Source of the DNA: Lentinus brumalis
Taxonomy: Eukaryota > Basidiomycota > Agaricomycetes > Polyporales > Polyporaceae
Direction: 5' to 3'
DNA: 64,000 nucleotides
NCBI GenBank assembly: GCA_001792895.1
Contig: MARA01000029.1
Span: forward strand, 310,001 to 374,000
Part shown: in pieces, positions 1-11,487 of the stretch
Layout of the letters: every line of letters begins with the position of its first letter
Numbering within the stretch: position 1 is the first letter of the stretch
Notes under the pieces: model-generated
What the model was told of the DNA's origin: nothing
Seen by the model: the letters and a program-made list of their open reading frames with translations, nothing else
Databases searched by the model: none
Position numbers and translations under genes: made by a program

Positions 1-31
1 GACGACGGTACGGTACGAGGTGAGTTCGGAC

Positions 32-55
32 GCATCATGCATCATGCATCATGCA
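32..55. repeat. Short tandem repeat, 7-bp unit
   Basis: Three full copies and a part copy of GCATCAT lie in a row. It is a simple microsatellite with no gene next to it. Confidence 0.9.
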
Positions 56-1508
56 CATGGCCCGTAGCTTTAGTGGGTGTTTCACGCTTTATTCACGGAT
101 CCCACTTAGATAGCTCTGCGAATGTACGCTGTCTTTGCTCGAGGACAGCATAAAGCAGCCATCGGTATACAGACCGAGACTATCGTCCTGCAAGCGGGCT
201 GCCGCCCCGCCTCTACAGATCCCACCAGGACCTGTAGCGACACGAGGACATGCAGAAGTGAGACCGCGTACATCTTGGAACCATCCTGTGTGCATCCACA
301 AGGACGAAGCACGGAATCATTCGCTCGGTACGAGCCAAGTCGGCGGCGATGCTGTCACACAGGCCGAAGCGACTTTCAAAACGCCTGTCTCATGTCTACG
401 ACTTCGTAACGGACGATACATAACTCTGCGATGCGCCCATGGGGATAGGCGACATCCGGTAGATGGAGACGTGGTGAAATGGCCGCTGCGTGCAGACCAG
501 AAGTGAACAAGACATATTCGCGAGGCACATCCGCATAACAGCGGGCATCCGAAAACGGGCATCCACTCATCGAGCAGGCATCCGCGGGGCCGTGTCGCTC
601 CTGCGCGGGACGTATCATGGGAAATAGGGGCTAGCAGCCGATGTGTAGGGTGCATCCAACCCAATGACGATCCATCCATCCTCGTAGAGCCGTCCTACTT
701 CTTCCAATGCGTCCTTAGCACGTCTCTGCGGCATTTTGGATCGTCATATGGGCATGCTTCGGACTTCTGGGCTCGAGTGATGGAGAGGGAAGGTAAAGAA
801 GAAGGAAGTCGAGGTTCATCCGAATGTTATAGCTGCTCGGGAGCGCTCGCATAGATCTGATCGGGGGGCTATCGGCTTGGGATCCTAACAGAGACAAACA
901 TCGGCCAGACGCGCCAGCCTCCCACTAGGCAGCGAGAACTTCCTTCCGTCCACCACAGACACACCTGTCCCTTAATTCTTTACACATCGTGCACCCGCCA
1001 GAAAACCGGCGGGTGAAAGGGATGTGATAGTCCAGGCTGGGCTAACCATTCACCGTTTCGAGGCCTAAGCGCTCGCGAAAACAAAGGAAAGTTATCCTCC
1101 GCCTGGACGAAACATTTCTTTCACCGACCAGGTTTTCTAGCGGTGCACGTCGTGTTATGATCATACTGCTTGTCTTCTTTCCACAACATGGCGCTCTGGC
1201 CTGGCATGGTCAAGTGCCAGACTATTTCAAGACTCATCGAACATCTCACTCGTGCATGGAGGCTTGCCATCGCGACAACTATGGACGAAGTTGTGGGTGA
1301 ATAGGTTCTGCAGCTGTGGTAGCAAGTTACAAGGTATGTGTACACAATGCACTCGGGTTCTCCGCGCGCACCTTTGACTTTCTCAAAAGTCCGATTCATG
1401 ACGTGCCGAGGAGCGAGGCGCCGTGCTCTATGACCGGGAAGCTGCAGCATGATCAGTTCTGATTGCGAAAGTTCAACGAACCATTGCCTCCACGTCTGAA
1501 ATCTTGTC
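56..1508. other. Gene-free left flank
   Basis: No reading frame here shows codon structure, splice signals or a recognisable domain. It holds copy 1 of a dispersed repeat of about 55 bp (840-897). From about 1250 to the end it is the 3' flank of the coiled-coil gene that follows. That flank matches, in opposite orientation, the 3' flank of the coiled-coil gene of pair F (about 36590-36720), so it is one end of a large inverted duplication. Confidence 0.6.
840..897 (+). repeat. Dispersed ~55-bp repeat, copy 1
   Basis: Shares the run GATCTGATCGGGG, GGCTTGGGATCCTAA and AGACAAACA, in the same order and spacing, with copies at about 6512, 13722 and 27312. No terminal inverted repeats or target duplication could be seen, so the type of element is unknown. 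Confidence 0.7.
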
Positions 1509-2924
1509 TCATAGTTGCTCCAGCATGCTTTTCAAGACAACCTTGGGCTTTCTGAGCAGCGTCGTCTGGATACCTTCGGCCTTCTTCTCCTCCCTCGTCA
1601 ACCCCAGCTGAGTCGTGCAAAGCACCTGCCCGGCAGACGGTGACGCCTTCGGATCGCCCCATTCGTCGTCCATCGTCACCGGATTAAAGACAGCCTCGGG
1701 GACTACGACGACCGCTATGAGATCACAGGATAGTATGATCTCGCCCGAGATCTGCTGGAAGTCGAGTGTACGTTCTGCTATCTCGCGAAGTGGAGATGCG
1801 AACGCCTTCCTCACCGCGGAGTACACGGCCTCGGGCGGACCAGATACGCGGCAGGCGACAAGCACATCAGCAGCGAGTCTCGCAAGCTTCTTGGCGTGCC
1901 GTTCGTGCTCCGCATCTCCCACACCTGCGATGACTTTCGCGCTCTCGCGGCAGATAGCTCGCCATCGACCGGCGACCGACTGAGGCACTAGCGCAGGACG
2001 TTTCAGCCTGTTGCTCGTGGCAGCGCCGTTCTGGTACGTACCTCGTCGCCTCACTTCCGAGTACAGTTTATGGAGTAACCCCTCCGGGTCGTAATAGCCC
2101 AGGTCCCAACTCATGGCCAGCCATCGCACATACATCGTCATGCTCGCTTGCAGGGCGGTCTGCACCAGAACGGAGTCGTGCGTGTGGTCGATCGAACGGA
2201 GGGCCGATAGAACGTGGGGTCCGAGCCAGCCGTCCCGCTCCAGCTTCCGCGCAGCGTGTTCAGCTGCGTCGACGTCCTCGCTGCCGTAGCGGAACTGCGG
2301 AGCTTCGGCGATGGTCGCTGCAGTCTGGAAGATCTTCGAGTTGAGCGCGTCGACCGCGCGCAGGACCTCGCTGTCGGGGACGTCATCCGCCTTCGTCAGG
2401 AACGCTTGTGCCTCTTTGAGTTCGGAGGTGCGCGTCTCTAGCATGTCTGCAATGACACGTCGCTCCTTCTCGAGGTGCGCGTTCGCGCGCTGCAGCTCCG
2501 AGAGCGTTGCTGCGCTACGTTTAGCGTTGCCCTCGGCTTCGCTCAGACGAGCTCGGAGCTGCTGGTTCTCTGCGCGCGTACTTTCGCATTGCTCCTTCCA
2601 CTTCCGCCCGCCCTCCCTTTCCCTCTCAAATAGCCCCTGGATCTCCTCCAACGCCTTCCCTCGTCGGTCGAGCTCCCGGTCCTTGGCCTCCAGTGCGCAT
2701 TTGTAGGCTGTAAGATCGACGCGGTAGTCCTGGTACCTGGGACGGATGCTCCTAGGCGATCTGTCGCTTCCAACTGGCCCGCCTGTACCACGTATCCTTG
2801 CTGCGATCTTTTGTATGCCGTCGATCATGAGGTAGAGGACGAAGTGATAGGCTGAGAGCAATGGTCGTAGGAGGTACAGGAAAAAGCGGCAGCCTGAGAG
2901 GAGTATTCGCTGGATACCGTTCAT
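1509..2924 (-). CDS. Coiled-coil protein of pair A (membrane-anchored partner of an Hsp70)
   Basis: Two exons (2924-2042 and 1987-1509) give 453 aa. The intron (1988-2041, GTACGT...CTAG) is 54 nt and keeps frame, so an unspliced reading hides it. The near-identical copy at 34979 has a 53 nt intron at the same point, which proves the splice. The ATG at 2924 was chosen because the frame upstream has only a GTG, and pair F has an ATG at this same position. Residues 1-45 are hydrophobic with aromatic residues and probably anchor the protein in a membrane. About residues 65-190 are a charged coiled coil. Then come the family signatures FLTKADDVPDSEVLR, LNSKIFQTAA, SVAGRW, LCTTQLGL and LLRKPKVVL. 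It faces the Hsp70 gene across 391 bp. The function is unknown, and the pairing implies joint action with the Hsp70. Confidence 0.9.
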   Translation of the reverse strand: MNGIQRILLSGCRFFLYLLRPLLSAYHFVLYLMIDGIQKIAARIRGTGGPVGSDRSPRSIRPRYQDYRVDLTAYKCALEAKDRELDRRGKALEEIQGLFEREREGGRKWKEQCESTRAENQQLRARLSEAEGNAKRSAATLSELQRANAHLEKERRVIADMLETRTSELKEAQAFLTKADDVPDSEVLRAVDALNSKIFQTAATIAEAPQFRYGSEDVDAAEHAARKLERDGWLGPHVLSALRSIDHTHDSVLVQTALQASMTMYVRWLAMSWDLGYYDPEGLLHKLYSEVRRRGTYQNGAATSNRLKRPALVPQSVAGRWRAICRESAKVIAGVGDAEHERHAKKLARLAADVLVACRVSGPPEAVYSAVRKAFASPLREIAERTLDFQQISGEIILSCDLIAVVVVPEAVFNPVTMDDEWGDPKASPSAGQVLCTTQLGLTREEKKAEGIQTTLLRKPKVVLKSMLEQL

Positions 2925-3315
2925 GGTCTGGGGCAGGGCTGCGAGGTTTGGCCCCGCTCTCGACACTTATCCATATGCCACGACTCACGAAGCGTGTTCG
3001 GTCCTTCCAGCGCGCATCTGGGCGTTTATGTCGGCCCACCCTAGCCTCGCTTCATTGTGGTGTTCGACAGCTCACGCAGCAGGCTTCCACCACGCCTCGG
3101 CCGAGGGGTCGTTCATTTGTGGGGCAGAGAAGGATGAGGTGCGGCACACACGTCGCAGCCGCCATACATCCACGTTGACGGCCTGCTGTTTCCTCCTACC
3201 GCAGCACAAGCTACCCAGCAGTCTCGGTCATGTGCCTCACTCGTCATAAACCCAGCGCAATTTGGCAGTTTGCACGGCTACTTCTCCTCCACTCCACGTC
3301 AGCACAAAGCGTCCA
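2925..3315. promoter_or_regulatory. Bidirectional promoter of pair A
   Basis: This 391 bp lies between the divergent ATGs. It contains CTACCGCAGCAC (3196-3207), the reverse complement of a motif found in the promoters of pairs D, F, G and, shorter, C. A block at 3056-3096 is almost identical, inverted, to 34793-34832 in pair F and is weakly kept at 23474-23514 in D. Confidence 0.7.
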
Positions 3316-5794
3316 ATGGCGCCTGTCACACCGTACGGTGGTCCGACCCGCAAACTTGTCCTTGGTATCGACGTTGGTACCACGTACTCTGGAATATCAT
3401 ACGCTATCCTCGACCCGGGGGAGGTTCCCAAGATCCAAGGAGTCACTCGGTGTGTCAAGCACTCCTTGCGCTACTGCGTTGTTGCTGATGCAGCAGTGTA
3501 TAGGTTTCCGGGACAGGAGAACGCCGCGGGCGACTCGAAGATCCCCACTATTTTGTACTACCGTCCGGATGGTACTGTGCACTCGGCGGGCGCGGAGGCG
3601 GCGGTACCAGGAATAGAACTGGATGCAGAGGATGAAGACCTGTTCCTCTCGAAGTGGTGCGTTTTGGCTTCGCCCTTGCTGCTCGCGACACTCAGCCTGC
3701 CGTTCGCTCTAGGTTCAAGCTCCATCTCCGTCCCGAGCACCTCGACTCCGATGAAGTGAATCGGCGCGACCTTCCCCCGCTTCCCCCAGGCAAGACCGTC
3801 GTCGAGGTCTTCGCCGACCTCCTCGGCTACCTCTTCTCCTGCGCGCGTCGGTACATCACCGACACTCATGCCAGTGGCGAGAGCCTCTGGAACTCCCTGA
3901 GTGACCAGATCGACATCGTCCTCTCTCACCCGAATGGATGGGAAGGCCTGCAACAGGGGAAGATGCGTCAGGCTGCTGTGCTCGCGGGTCTGGTACCCGA
4001 CAACGCTGCTGGCCACGCGTGGATCCACTTTGTCACCGAAGGAGAGGCCAGCTTGCACTTCTGCGTTCAGAGCGGCTTGACGTCTGAGTCTATCGAGGTG
4101 TGTCCTTGTGTGTTATCTGAATGTTCTATTCTCTGACGTTGTTGTCGCAGACGGGCGGGAGCGTCATGATTGTAGATGCGGGAGGAGGTACGGTCGATAT
4201 CAGTAGCTACTCCTTCACCTCGACGACGCCCATCTCCGTGGAGGAGGTCGCAACTGCCGAATGTGAGTCTGCTTTTTACGTTGGTTCGCTTGGCATGCTA
4301 AGGCCCTGTGTCCAGGTATCATGCAGGGCTCGACGAGAGTGAACGTCAGGGCCGAAAAGTTCTTGAAGGGTACGCACACATCTTGGATCCTTTGCACGAC
4401 ATGTACTGACTGACGGTACACTCTAGAACGTCTGAAGAACTCGGCTTACGGTAACGAGGAGGACATCAAGACGATGCTCGACTACTTCGACAAGTTCACA
4501 AAGCCCGTCATCAAGGACTCGAACGAGACCGCGTACATCAAGTTCGGCTCGATGGGGTGTAACGATCCCAAATCCAAGATCCGTCGCGGCCAGCTTCAGC
4601 TCTCCGGGTACGTTATTCCTCGCTCCGTGCGATTGTTGTCTCACCACAGCACTTACAGGGCGGAGATGGCTTCCTTCTTCCAACCGGCGCTGGACAGCAT
4701 CGTGGCAACCGTTCAGCGGCAGCGGCAGGCCGCAGAGTCGCATCCGATCAAGGTCAGTCCCTTGAGTTGAAAGCATGATGCGAGGAGTAACATAACACCT
4801 GCTGTCTTAAAGAACGTCTTCCTCGTCGGCGGTTTCGCTGCCAGCCCCTGGCTGTACAATGGTCTTCAAACGACTCTTCAAGGGCGCGGCATGACGCTGT
4901 GCAGGCCAGACACCCACACGTATGTTGCTTTCCCCTTCCTTCGACCGACCGGTCCCTCACCGCCATGAGCTGCACGCAGGAGCAAGGCGGTCTCAGAGGG
5001 CGCCGTGTCGTTCTACTTGGATCGCTTCGTCTCTGCTCGCGTTATCAGGACAACATACGGCGTCGCCTGCAATCATGACTACGAACCCAACGATCCCGAG
5101 CACGCAGCGCGTGCTCGATGGAAGTTCGTTCGCCCGTCTGGTCGTGTCGTCCTTCCGAAAGGCTTCTCCCCGATTCTCACCAAGGTGCGTCACAGATGTG
5201 TGGATGTGTTCGGGCCATGGTCTGATAGGAGATCCTAGGGGACTCGTGTCCGGGAACACCAAGAGATATCGAGCCCCTTCTGCAGGGAGGCTCAGGCTCG
5301 CCAGAAGAAGAAGCTGAACAACATCTCGACGTCGATAACCTGCTACAAGGGCCGCTTATCAGACCCGCAGTGGATGGATGTGGAATCAGGTATGGGCTTT
5401 TGTCGCGTCTCCGAGACGGTCTTCTCGAGGAGATACTCACCCTGTTCTACTCAGAGATGTACACGCCGCTTTGCACGATACATGCGGACACGTCTAAGGT
5501 CGCGAGGACTCCGAGGGCGGGCTCGCAGGGAAACTACTACGTGCAGGCTTTCAACGTTATCTTGCAATGCGGTCTGACCGAGATGAAGGCTCAGATCAGC
5601 TGGACTGAGGACGTGAGTCGTACTGGCAGATTTCATAGCTCTAATACTGACTACCGGCGTTCCTGACAGGGGCAAGAGAAGCGGTCAGTAGTCTGCTTCG
5701 CGATGGGGCGCTTGAGCGGGTCAGCGCTGATAGTTTCTGATACAGCGGGCCTGCCACAATCGTCTACGATGATGAACTGGAAGAGTATCACTAA
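3316..5794 (+). CDS. HSPA12-like Hsp70 family ATPase, pair A
   Basis: Thirteen exons: 3316-3449, 3504-3656, 3713-4097, 4151-4262, 4316-4369, 4427-4607, 4659-4752, 4813-4919, 4980-5184, 5239-5389, 5455-5612, 5670-5683, 5746-5794. They encode 598 aa. The three nucleotide-binding motifs of the actin/Hsp70 fold are intact: phosphate 1 LGIDVGTTYSG (residues 16-26), phosphate 2 VDAGGGTVD (232-240) and adenosine VFLVGGFAASP (373-383). No classical peptide-binding beta-sandwich or EEVD tail is seen. The last 130 residues are specific to this family, as in fungal HSPA12-like proteins. It should bind and hydrolyse ATP, probably in the cytosol, and may act on its coiled-coil neighbour. The client is unknown. 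The first two introns are 54 and 56 nt; the first keeps frame and could be missed. The stop codon lies inside a 28 bp tandem duplication. Confidence 0.95.
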
Positions 5795-5826
5795 CTAGGA
5801 TGAACTGGAAGACTATCACTAACTAG
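5771..5826 (+). repeat. 28-bp tandem duplication across the Hsp70 stop codon
   Basis: Positions 5771-5798 and 5799-5826 are the same 28 bp unit with one mismatch. The first unit codes the last residues DELEEYH and the stop of the Hsp70, and the second repeats them in the 3' UTR. Pair F lacks the second unit. Confidence 0.9.
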
Positions 5827-6184
5827 TACGTGGGACACGGAGCTGCGAATTGTATACCCATTCATTGTAAATTTTGCCAGTACATGGTTGTCTGGTGGCC
5901 GGGTCGCACATGCCCTGTGCTATCGTCGATGACTCGCCGATGTCGAGCGAGACACTTTCGCCAAGAGAAAGTAGGTCCATACTTATTCGGTGTTCAGAAG
6001 GCGCGTTCAACAAGATCGTCTCCCTCCCGACTGCTGGTTTGTACATACATCGACTTCCAGGGTAGGGATAGGGTGGCGAAGGTGCTCGGGGCTCGGGGCT
6101 CGGGGCACCTTCGGAACGACTGAACGTGAAGTGACTGAATGTGAAGTTCAGGTACGCACGCGCACGGCTCCTCCCTGCATCCAT

Positions 6185-6345
6185 CGGGGAGCGGACAAGC
6201 CATGAGGCCGGCAAGGGCCCGGGCGCTCTGACTGCAGAAGGAGGCAACGAGGAGAAGAACGTCGTAAAGGAGAAGATGTGACCCCGACGTCACTAAGTGT
6301 GTCGGTTGTTCCGATTGAACTGGAGCTTATGTGAAGCCACTTCTA
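6185..6345 (-). pseudogene. Relic of the 5' end of an F-box gene
   Basis: On the minus strand, 6229-6290 matches the start of the intact F-box gene at 12968-13030. The residues YDVLLLVASFCSQS match YDVLLPVASFCSQS there. The upstream sequence AAGCCACTTCTAG (6334-6346) is shared as well. The rest of the gene is gone. It sits just before the first hydrolase gene, as the intact F-box gene sits before the second, so this is the eroded copy of a duplicated F-box/hydrolase block. Confidence 0.75.
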
Positions 6346-6511
6346 GTCACCACGATCGCGCACCACATGCAACCTATCGAGTCGCAGTCGTCTCATTCAT
6401 AATTTGATCGTGTTGAGGACCGCTCCCGATATCTGAGCAAAAGTTGTGTGAGTTACGCCGGGGCGAGAGCGAAAGGGAGGTGATGAGAGAGTCAACTGGA
6501 GGAAGTGCTCG

Positions 6512-6562
6512 CGTCGATCTGATCGGGGGCTATTGGCTTGGGATCCTAATAGAGACAAACAA
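6512..6562 (+). repeat. Dispersed ~55-bp repeat, copy 2
   Basis: Contains GATCTGATCGGGGG and GGATCCTAATAGAGACAAAC, closest to copy 1 at 840-897. It lies upstream of the first hydrolase gene, as copy 3 lies between the intact F-box gene and the second hydrolase gene. Confidence 0.7.
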
Positions 6563-6819
6563 CTTCATATGGGGGTAAGTAATGTAGGTAAGTACTCCGT
6601 ACTTACCCGGACTTTCGGGATATCAAGTGGATCTATCTGCAACAGTTCCGCTGAGGGCGAGGATACTTATCGTCTCCATATAATTGCACAATTTGCAGCT
6701 CCCCGTTCGTCTCATAAGTATTGCTTCGGTCCTATGCAAGGGCCGTCCAACATGACGCCGACCGGAGCTCAAAGAACTAGATAGCGTGAAGATCAAACAG
6801 CAGACAAATGAGCGAGCCG

Positions 6820-8225
6820 TTAGTCGCCCCTCTTCAGCAACCACCGTATCCCCTCCTTCAAGTCCTCTCTGACATTCTTCGCCAACGTAATCCACGGAAA
6901 GTTCAAGTGAAAGCCATGGCTCACCCCATTATACCTGCAAGCCACTGCGTCAGTCCTCAATCTCGTCTGAGAACAAGTGAAGGCAAGAGTCACACGTACA
7001 GCTCTATGCGGGTTTTCACACCCGCAGCACGCAGCGCCTTCTCGTACACGATACCGTCGTCGCGGAGCGGGTCGAGGTCCATGACGTGAAAGTACGCCGG
7101 AGGAAGGCCCGCGTGGGAGGGGTAGAGCAGAGGTGCAAACCGCGGGTCCGTAGTAGGAGCACCGTATATCTCTGCTCGCACCTGTTCGTTAGTCCGTTGC
7201 ATAACGTGGTATGCGATAACGCACGGTAGAGGCCCAGGAGCATACCGCGCGTAAGCGGAGGGTTGTTCTGGTTCTCCTCCATCGCCTTGTACTCGTCTTT
7301 GATACTGTATTCAACAGATGTGTCAGGGATGCCACAAATGCGGACAGTGAACGGATACGTACCTGTCTGGGACAGCATCAGGGTGGACGACCCACGGCTC
7401 CCGAAGGAGCTGGCCGGTGAGCTGCCGGCCCTCGAAGAAGGGATCGTCGCGGGCCATGTGCGCGAGGACCGTAGCAAGGTTCGCGCCGGCGGAGTGGCCG
7501 CCCACGAGGAAGCCTTGAGAGAGGTCGACGTTCAGCGACGACGCATTCTCGGCGACCTACGGACGCTCGGTGAGTGATCTTTCATAGATATCATGAGTGG
7601 AGACGTGGATCGCGCACCCATTTGAGAGCGGTATAGCAGTCCTCGATCCCGGCAGGAAACGGGTGCTCTGGAGCCAGGCTGAAACCTCATATAAGGCGCT
7701 GTGCAATGGGCGGAGATGAGCGGCTCACCGGTACTCGATGTTCACGGTGACGAGTTGGAGGTCAACGCTCAGACGGCGCAGATGAAAGTCGTCCAACTCG
7801 ATGCTTCCAACGACCCCGCCTGATACGAAGCAAACCATGAGATAAGTATTCAGCACACACTCTTGGAATGCCGAGCGATACGTACACCCGCCATGCACGT
7901 AGACGAGCACTGGGAATTTCTTGTTCCCGTCTTCTGCGGCCGGCGTCACACAACGCACGAGGATGTTTCCACCGCCACCGTGAATCCGTTTGTCCTGGAG
8001 GATGTATGAGGAAGCTAGGATACGTGATAGGTGAGTGACCCGGAATCGATACCAAAGTGATTACTGTGATTCACCTGGAGGAAGCCGTTGCTCGTGGTAC
8101 GTCTTGTGCGGCGTGATGACATGCTGGACGAAGCCCGCTCTGATCTGCTCGATTGTGGGTGGGCCGGATGGGATAGGCGTGTTGGCCGCCTCCTCAGCCA
8201 GAGCTGCAGCGAACTCGGGATCCAT
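6820..8225 (-). CDS. Alpha/beta hydrolase, hormone-sensitive-lipase-like (copy 1)
   Basis: Eight exons: 8225-8075, 8014-7886, 7819-7729, 7678-7618, 7556-7363, 7304-7246, 7171-7000, 6934-6820. They give 323 aa. It carries the oxyanion-hole HGG (about residue 91), the nucleophile elbow GHSAG (Ser about 166), Asp in LDPLRDD (about 262) and His in GVSHG (about 292). This is the full catalytic set of alpha/beta hydrolase fold 3, the HSL/esterase family. It most likely cleaves esters of small carboxylic acids. No signal peptide is seen, so it is probably intracellular. It is a diverged duplicate of the gene at 13978-15400, with the same eight-exon layout and splice phases. The ATG at 8225 begins MDPEFAAAL, matching MDPEYAAAL in the other copy. 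Confidence 0.93.
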
Positions 8226-9977
8226 GACGTGTCAGGTGAGAGGTAACGAGAGGTGCCACTGCAAGGTGCGGCCAGCGGTTGTTATATTGCGGCGGGTGGG
8301 AAGTATGTCGGGACGGATCGCATTTGGAGTGCGTAGATCGTTGTGTCACTCCTCCGGCTCACACGGTGAACGAGAGAGATTCTTATCAATAACTTGACTG
8401 CGCTCTCGCGAGGTCTATAACGTCAGCGTATCTGGTCAGAGAATTGATAGGGCATGACTTACACAGTGCGTTTCAAACTGAATCACTCATGACGCATTCG
8501 GCGTGACACACCGGCTACGTGGAGGGGACAAGTTTGCTTTGCGTGTTCAAAAGTGTCATCCTTGTGCTCCCTCTATAGCACCGAAAAATTAGTAGTCTAG
8601 CTACGTGTAGCCTGATGTCGTTCGCGCTTTGCTACGATAGGCTGGGGCATGCCAGGCGACTTGGACTGTCGACTGTGTGCCAATGATCGCACAAATCCCA
8701 GACACGATGACCTTGTCATGAACCCGGGCATGAAGATATGTTGGGCAAAGATATTCAGGAGATGTGGACTCACTTAGACTGAAAGTGGTTGTAGACTGAA
8801 AGTAGTTGAAGAGGCGGTTGTTGGCAGTGTTCGGCCGGCGTAAACGAATTCTTTCTGTAGCGCGCTGCCAACGCGCTGCGCTCAAGCTGCGCTGGCCATT
8901 GCGAGGTGCAAATAGGGCCAAACAAATCTCATGCAGTGCCGCGGTGACGTGAACGCAACCTCAGGCCTCAGAACCAACCACCAACCACCCATTTAACCAC
9001 CGTACTCTACGCGACTTCATAAACATCAAGAGCTCAACAGCAGGACTATGAGAATAAGTACATACCTCCGAGCCATAAAGTTTCGCGGAGTAATCTCTAG
9101 GACTCGGACATAAGTACGTTCATCGTTCCAGTTTTGCCGTCCGTCATCGAGGTCTGTTAAAACAGCTGATATAACCATTTTCTAGCGACTTGGCTTTGAA
9201 CGCGCTGCCAGCGACTCAGGGCAACGAGGATCAGAGTTGGCGCTAACACAACACTTTCATGGGCTGACGTGGATGTCTATGTCGGTGTGAGTAACTATCG
9301 ACACCCTTGAAGACTCAAGTCATACATCTGACTCGCTGTTCCATGCCATCATCCATGACCACAGGCCTGCCCAGCTTTCATACCTCCATGCCGTCACCGC
9401 ATGGCACACACGCACAGGCTCTCACGTTGGCGGAAGCCGGACCCGAACACCGCTCGCCGCCGCAAGGCTGATACTCGACGAAGCCACGCATTTCCGGCGT
9501 GTCGAAACCTCTTCGTGAGTCCAGGAGTTCGCATGTCCGTCGGGGCCTAAACGCTATAAGGATTTTCGCAGGTACTTTTCCCTCCCAGAAGGCACGGCTA
9601 GCCCACGGCCTTCCGTCCATCAAGCAACACCCGCGTCATGACCGCTCTCTCCGCGCACCGAGCGTTGTGCCAGCCTCCACCCTCAGCATCCAGGGGCCGA
9701 GCCATGCGTCTCCGCGTCCTCGTCCATCAACCAGGCGGCATGCACGCCGCGCCCCGCGCTATTTTGACGGGGGCACTGCACAGACGGGCGGAGGACGCGT
9801 GCCGCCATACATACAATATCTATCCGCGCAGTGCGATGGCATTCCTCTCCTCTCCTCTTTCACGCATCTCTAATGGACCCCGACCCTAAACGAGAACACG
9901 ACCACCCCGCTGTTTGTCATTGAGCGACACGACGAGACACGACACGACACGACCCTCGCTCGCCCTCTTCACGCGCA
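8226..9977. other. Gene-free stretch
   Basis: 1.75 kb without a convincing gene. Small frames lack splice signals and similarity to neighbours. It separates the hydrolase promoter from the solo coiled-coil gene. No Hsp70-like sequence was found here, so that coiled-coil gene has no divergent partner. Confidence 0.55.
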
Positions 9978-11344
9978 ATGCCCCCTTCGAAATCTTTCAT
10001 TTCCTTCGCGACAATCGCGCTCGTCCTTACGACGATCGGCTACGCCGGCGTAGTTGCGCACCGGATGCGCGAGCAGACTGCACAGTCGCGAAAGGACGCA
10101 GACGAGGCACGGGCGGAGCGCGAGAAGTTGCTTGAGCGGGTCGCAGCAGAGCATAGCAGGGCGGAGGACGCGGTCTGGCAGGCGCGGAACGAGACACAAT
10201 TCTGGTGGCGGATGGAAGGCCTCGCGCGAGCCGAGTTGACAAGGAAGGACATTGTGATCAAGGCGAAGGAGGAGGAGCTGGAGGCTCAGCGCGAGCAGAT
10301 CCGCGATCTACGGGCACATCGCGCGGCTGCACACGTATCGCGGGTGTTCGAGTTCTCCGAGGCCAGCGGGCAGCTCACGGACATACCGGCTGCACGGTCG
10401 CCAAGCTCCACCTTCGACGACATCGTCCTGCACATGGTCCGGACATTGAACCTCGAGATCTCCGAGGTCGCCTCGCAGGTCACGAACGCGTTCCGCGTCG
10501 CCGATACGCCTCATCCAGACAGGGTAGCGTTGGCGTTCGACCGCGCACGCGAGGCGGTGGGGCCGGTCATGGCGGAGCTCCTCGAGACGATCCAGCACCA
10601 GGACGACCCGATCCTCATCGACATCGCGCTCAAGGCCGACATGGTCAACTTCGCGGCGGAGATCGCCTCGTCGTGGGACTTCCAGCACCAGAGCAAGTCC
10701 GTCTTCACAGGTGTCTACAAGCAGATGCGACGGTCAGGTAGCTCGACCTCCTTGCGTGTACGGCTACCATCACTGAACACATCGTGTCAGAATCGCAGCT
10801 CGCCTGTGCGCAATGGCGCTCGCACGCCCAGAAGTACTCGAAGCAGCGCCTGTACAACGGCCGCGACCTCGCGACGGGCTTCGCACACCAGCTCGCCGAA
10901 CGCATCGCCGACCTGCTCACCGTCGCCGGTGCCTCGACGTCCGCCGACGAGATCTGTGCCGCCTACGCGCCCCACCTCGAGACGATCGTCCGGACCGCAC
11001 TCGAGCTGCAGCGTACAATCGGCCAGGAAGTCGTCTCCTGCGACTACGAGGTCCTCGTCGTGCGCATCGACGAGGTCTACGACCCGGCGCACATGGAGGA
11101 CATCTACAACGGCGAGATCGTCGCGGCCGGCCCCCCAGGGATGGTCCCTCGCGTCCTCTCCACTGCTGACCTCGGTCTGCGGCGTACGGAGAAGGTTGGC
11201 CCGGGAGTGGAGGGTGCGGCGGAGGACGGGGTAGTGACGACGATGCTGCTGAAGCCGAAGGTCGTGCTCGATACGGTCGTGTATGAGCTGGGACTTGTCG
11301 ACGAGGAAGACGCTAGTCCGTCTACGGCCGAGCCGTCGGCTTGA
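9978..11344 (+). CDS. Solo coiled-coil protein B (Hsp70-partner family)
   Basis: Exons 9978-10737 and 10791-11344 give 437 aa. The single phase-1 intron (10738-10790) is at the same place as in the partners of pairs A, C, E, F and G. A clear transmembrane segment lies at about residues 4-28 (FISFATIALVLTTIGYAGVV). A charged coiled coil runs to about residue 120, then the conserved C-terminal region with VSCDYEVLVV, STADLGLRR and LLKPKVVLDTV. It has the strongest membrane anchor of the family and is one of the most diverged in the middle: it lacks the usual LTK-DDV motif. Unlike its relatives it has no head-to-head Hsp70. It could be served by an Hsp70 of another pair, or have a separate role. 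Confidence 0.88.
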
Positions 11345-11487
11345 TCCTCACTCTTTGCTGAACCATCTACGATATCGCTCAGTATATTCTGTTCATTTGT
11401 TCGCTAATTCCTATGCTATGTAGCTTGTACTTGCGTCGTGTGCGTCACTGCTTAGCGATCTTAAGAGTGAAACGACCATTCGACGGA

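Noticed and set aside
3262..3759. An open frame of 165 codons that seems to be a complete short Hsp70 N-terminus
   Set aside because: It starts with TTG and reads through the 54 nt first intron and past the second donor; the spliced 13-exon model matches the other copies.
10205..10741. A 178-codon alternative frame within coiled-coil gene B
   Set aside because: It is a GC-rich shadow frame of the real coding strand with no motif support.
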